From positions 2,728,001 through 2,792,000 of the forward strand of contig NZ_OZ245832.1 in NCBI RefSeq assembly GCF_965228705.1: a stretch of 64,000 nucleotides of DNA, written 5' to 3'. Below the pieces are notes generated by a model. The model did not search any database and was not told the origin of the DNA. It saw only the letters and a program-made list of their open reading frames with translations. The translations under genes and the position numbers were made by a program. Positions 61,641 to 64,000 of the stretch are shown piece after piece (position 1 is the stretch's first letter; each line of letters starts with the position of its first letter). This stretch comes from Croceimicrobium sp965228705 (GTDB lineage: Bacteria > Bacteroidota > Bacteroidia > Flavobacteriales > Schleiferiaceae).

Positions 61641-63484
61641 TTCTGTCCTTCTTCGCGAGGATAGGCATTATTGGTCCGATTGATATCGGCCATAAAGCCT
61701 TCTTCATCAATCACCACTTTTTCAATTTTATCCGCTTCGAATGGAATCAACCACTCGTATTCAGGGTGGGTCCAAGGCCAGGCTTTTTGGGTATTGTAGC
61801 CTTCCTCCTTCAATTCGCCAAACTGCATTAAAGTGGGGATATAATAATTGAAAACACTTTCATCCTTTAGGTAAACCCGTATCCGTAAGGGCATGGACAT
61901 TGTTCCCAATCGCTCCAAATAAATCTTAGTGGCGCCTTTGCCCTCCTGAATTCGAGCAATACCATAATCAATAGTCTTGGTGGTTTCTACCCATTGGTGA
62001 TAATACCAATCTAATTGCATTCCGCTTTCGCGCTCCATAATGCGAATCAAATCCCAGGGTTCGGGATGCTTAAAACGCCAGGTATTAAAGAAGCGCTTCA
62101 TGCCGCGATCGAATGCTTCATCACCAATGATATAGCGTAGTTGAGCCAAGAATACCTCCCCTCTGGAATAGGCATTAATACTATAGGTACGATTGCGTTC
62201 AAAGCGATCGGCCATGGTGCTCAAGGCTTCATTCTGTTCGGGCTTAGAAACCAAAAAAGCATGGGCAGCATAGGCATTGGCATGCGGATTGGCTACCGGA
62301 CGTGGACTAATGGCATTCAATACTTCTGATTCCGCGAATGATGTGAAGCCCTCATCCATCCAGGGAAAGCGCAATTCATTACTTCCTAAAATACCGTAAT
62401 ACCAATTATGGGCTCCTTCATGCACCGTTACGCCTACCAGACCGCTGATTTTGCCAGTTCCTTTTAGCATGGTACACATGGGGTATTCCATTCCACCATC
62501 ACCACCTTGAATAGCCGAAAACTGGGGATAAGGATAGCGTCCATAACGTTTATTCATTTCTCGGAAAAACTGCTGGGTGTATTTAGGTAAGCGTTCCCAG
62601 GTTTTATCATAATCCTCCAAATAGAAAAAGTGCAGGTCCAGAGTGCTATCCATTGGAACAGTACTGTGGATATAATCCGGATCCGCCGCCCAGGCAAAAT
62701 CATGCACATTTTCCGCTTTAAAAGTCCAGGTCCGAAGATCCGGTTTCCAAGGTTTTAGGTCTAAAAACTGAACTCCATCCTCAAGCTCAGCCGCTGCCCA
62801 ATAGGAATCAAAGTCTTGCAAGCTTCCGGTGGCCGCAATTTTGTAATCTGAGGGTAATTCAATTTGTACTTCGAATTTTCCGAAAGGAGCGTAAAACTCC
62901 CTTGCTACATAAGGGTCTGCATGCCAGCCCATCTTATCATAGGCAGCAATTTTGGGATACCATTGGGTCATGGTATAATCAATGCCCTCTTCATTATCGC
63001 GTCCACTGCGGCGAATTTGCACCGGCACCTGGCCTTCGAACTCTAAATCGAAAACCGCGGTATCTCCCGGTAATAAAGGTTCTGGCAAAAGAACTTTCAT
63101 TAGCGTTTCCTCAGTTTGGGTAAAGGCTTCTTTGCCATTCATTTTAAAGGTTTTCACCTTCTGAATGCCAATTTCATCGCCCTTAAGTTTAGAGATGCGA
63201 TCCTTAACCCTTCCGTCGGGATCCGGCAAATTGCGAGAGCGTACATCCATCATGCTGTTCGGCTGAAAAGCATTGAAGTATAAATGGAAGAATACTTCAT
63301 TTAAAGTATCCGGAGAATGATTGAAATATTTGAGCTGCTCCGTTCCGTTGAACTGATGGTTCTTGGTATTGAGCTTAATTTGAATGGAATAATCCACTTC
63401 CTGCTGCCAATAGCCCTGTGGAACTTGAGCCATTACAGAAAGGGGAAGCAGAGCCAAAAGAGTCTTGAGGGTGTTTTTTCTCAT
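61637..63484 (-). CDS. M1-family metallopeptidase (aminopeptidase-like)
   Basis: 615 aa from the ATG at 63484 (signal peptide MRKNTLKTLLALLPLSVMAQ). The zinc site is VHEGAHNWYYG (HExxH, about 354-358) with the third ligand Glu in WMDEGFTSFAE about 20 residues later. The exopeptidase motif GxMEN is GGMEYP, with Tyr in place of Asn, so aminopeptidase specificity may be altered. A beta-rich N-terminal domain (about 25-270) and a C-terminal region follow the usual layout. Exported, probably periplasmic or outer-membrane associated; no lipobox and no T9SS domain. Confidence 0.9.
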   Translation of the reverse strand: MRKNTLKTLLALLPLSVMAQVPQGYWQQEVDYSIQIKLNTKNHQFNGTEQLKYFNHSPDTLNEVFFHLYFNAFQPNSMMDVRSRNLPDPDGRVKDRISKLKGDEIGIQKVKTFKMNGKEAFTQTEETLMKVLLPEPLLPGDTAVFDLEFEGQVPVQIRRSGRDNEEGIDYTMTQWYPKIAAYDKMGWHADPYVAREFYAPFGKFEVQIELPSDYKIAATGSLQDFDSYWAAAELEDGVQFLDLKPWKPDLRTWTFKAENVHDFAWAADPDYIHSTVPMDSTLDLHFFYLEDYDKTWERLPKYTQQFFREMNKRYGRYPYPQFSAIQGGDGGMEYPMCTMLKGTGKISGLVGVTVHEGAHNWYYGILGSNELRFPWMDEGFTSFAESEVLNAISPRPVANPHANAYAAHAFLVSKPEQNEALSTMADRFERNRTYSINAYSRGEVFLAQLRYIIGDEAFDRGMKRFFNTWRFKHPEPWDLIRIMERESGMQLDWYYHQWVETTKTIDYGIARIQEGKGATKIYLERLGTMSMPLRIRVYLKDESVFNYYIPTLMQFGELKEEGYNTQKAWPWTHPEYEWLIPFEADKIEKVVIDEEGFMADINRTNNAYPREEGQN

Positions 63485-63517
63485 AATTAAATTGAAAGGC
63501 AAAGAGGCCGGGGTTTT

Positions 63518-64000
63518 TTATAAACTTAAATCGCTTAAGCGCAGGGTATGATCTAAGCGCGCTCCTTTTTCGGTCATTTTTAAAAGGGCCATTTCATTGG
63601 CTGCATCATGCTCGAAGAAGAGCTTAATGCCTTCATCCACACATTTTTGAAGTACCGGGGCTTTTTCGGCCATGGTCTCAAGTGGACGAACATCATAGCC
63701 CATTACATAAGGCAGTGGAATATGCCCTACGGATGGCAGGAGATCAGCAGTATAAAGGATCTTTTCAGTGCCGGTTTCTATATAGGGCAGCATTTGTGCT
63801 TCGGTATGTCCATTAACCACACAAACTTTAAAGGGAAGCTCGGTATCGTACCAACCATTTTCGCGAGGGACATCTAAAAACTGCACCTGGCCATTGGCTT
63901 GTAGGGGTTCAAAGTTTTCCTTTAGGAAGGATGCCTTTTCACGCGGATTAGGGTTTACGGCCCAATCCCAATGGTATTTATTAGACCAATAAGTGGCATT
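63518..64000 (-). CDS. Metallo-beta-lactamase-fold hydrolase, C-terminal part (cut by window edge)
   Basis: The reading frame is open through to the right edge, so the start is outside the window. The last 161 codons are seen: near the edge NATYWSNKYHWDWA and PNPREKASFL, then VVNGHTEAQM (MBL-fold His region), ILYTADLLPS (metal-bridging Asp) and FFEHDAANEM (the His of the last metal motif). This fits the MBL-fold family of lactonases and related hydrolases; substrate unknown. A frame begun at a GTG at 63886 would be an internal artefact. Lies 33 nt upstream of the M1 peptidase gene on the same strand, possibly cotranscribed. Confidence 0.8.
   Translation of the reverse strand, partial: NATYWSNKYHWDWAVNPNPREKASFLKENFEPLQANGQVQFLDVPRENGWYDTELPFKVCVVNGHTEAQMLPYIETGTEKILYTADLLPSVGHIPLPYVMGYDVRPLETMAEKAPVLQKCVDEGIKLFFEHDAANEMALLKMTEKGARLDHTLRLSDLSL

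Noticed and set aside
1..64000. tRNA, rRNA, insertion sequences, prophage or integrase genes
   Set aside because: None recognised on either strand.

Overview
The window is a piece of a Bacteroidota chromosome, most likely Flavobacteriia (Cryomorphaceae/Schleiferiaceae-like; this is inferred from gene families, not from a marker gene). The support is: several secreted proteins ending in type IX secretion (T9SS) C-terminal sorting domains, a DUF5687 ABC permease, paired FAS1 lipoproteins, FISUMP-type domains, an ECF-sigma/anti-sigma pair, and repeated TAnnTTTG boxes (the flavobacterial -7 element) in front of genes. No tRNA, rRNA, CRISPR array, IS element or prophage was seen.

The theme tying the window together is phenylacetate (paa) catabolism, scattered over about 50 kb. 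The first 18 codons of a probable paaZ sit at the left edge (1..54, minus). An operon-like run at 24.2-29.1 kb holds an unknown helical protein, paaI, a NUDIX-HTH regulator, paaJ, a secreted propeller protein and paaY. paaG-paaH lie at 32.1-34.1 kb. paaA-B-C-D (minus) lie at 46.8-49.4 kb, divergent from paaE (49.5-50.7 kb). Together these encode the PaaABCE epoxidase with its maturation factor PaaD, the isomerase PaaG, the ring-opening enzyme PaaZ, PaaH and PaaJ for the beta-oxidation end, and two thioesterases (PaaI, PaaY). paaK (ligase) and paaF (hydratase) are not in the window. The gaps between the paa segments are filled with surface and envelope genes.

Other regions, left to right: a three-gene operon of an arylsulfotransferase-like propeller, a 48-aa membrane protein and a membrane-anchored PAPS-type sulfotransferase (0.2-3.0 kb); a lipoprotein and a FabH-like ketoacyl synthase; cytochrome bd oxidase cydAB; two tandem FAS1 lipoproteins, the second behind a perfect 11-bp inverted repeat; a SAM-I riboswitch in front of a trans-sulfuration enzyme and homoserine dehydrogenase; a prolyl oligopeptidase lipoprotein; a 2982-aa multidomain T9SS adhesin; a MORN/FISUMP three-gene operon (34.3-38.5 kb); a small T9SS protein; a second giant T9SS adhesin (2341 aa) with an 813-bp tandem duplication; elaA; an ECF sigma/anti-sigma/coiled-coil/outer-membrane-barrel operon (51.2-54.3 kb); two paralogous T9SS proteins whose 3' ends and terminators look homogenised; RNase R; a coiled-coil membrane protein; a LysE transporter; an M1 aminopeptidase; and a truncated metallo-beta-lactamase-fold enzyme at the right edge.

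The points most worth following up are the catalytically degenerate NUDIX-HTH regulator with its own palindrome inside the paa operon, the operator-like palindrome between the divergent paaA and paaE promoters, the ASST/small-TM/sulfotransferase operon, and the sigma-factor operon encoding a barrel with an 11-residue-periodic tryptophan coil.
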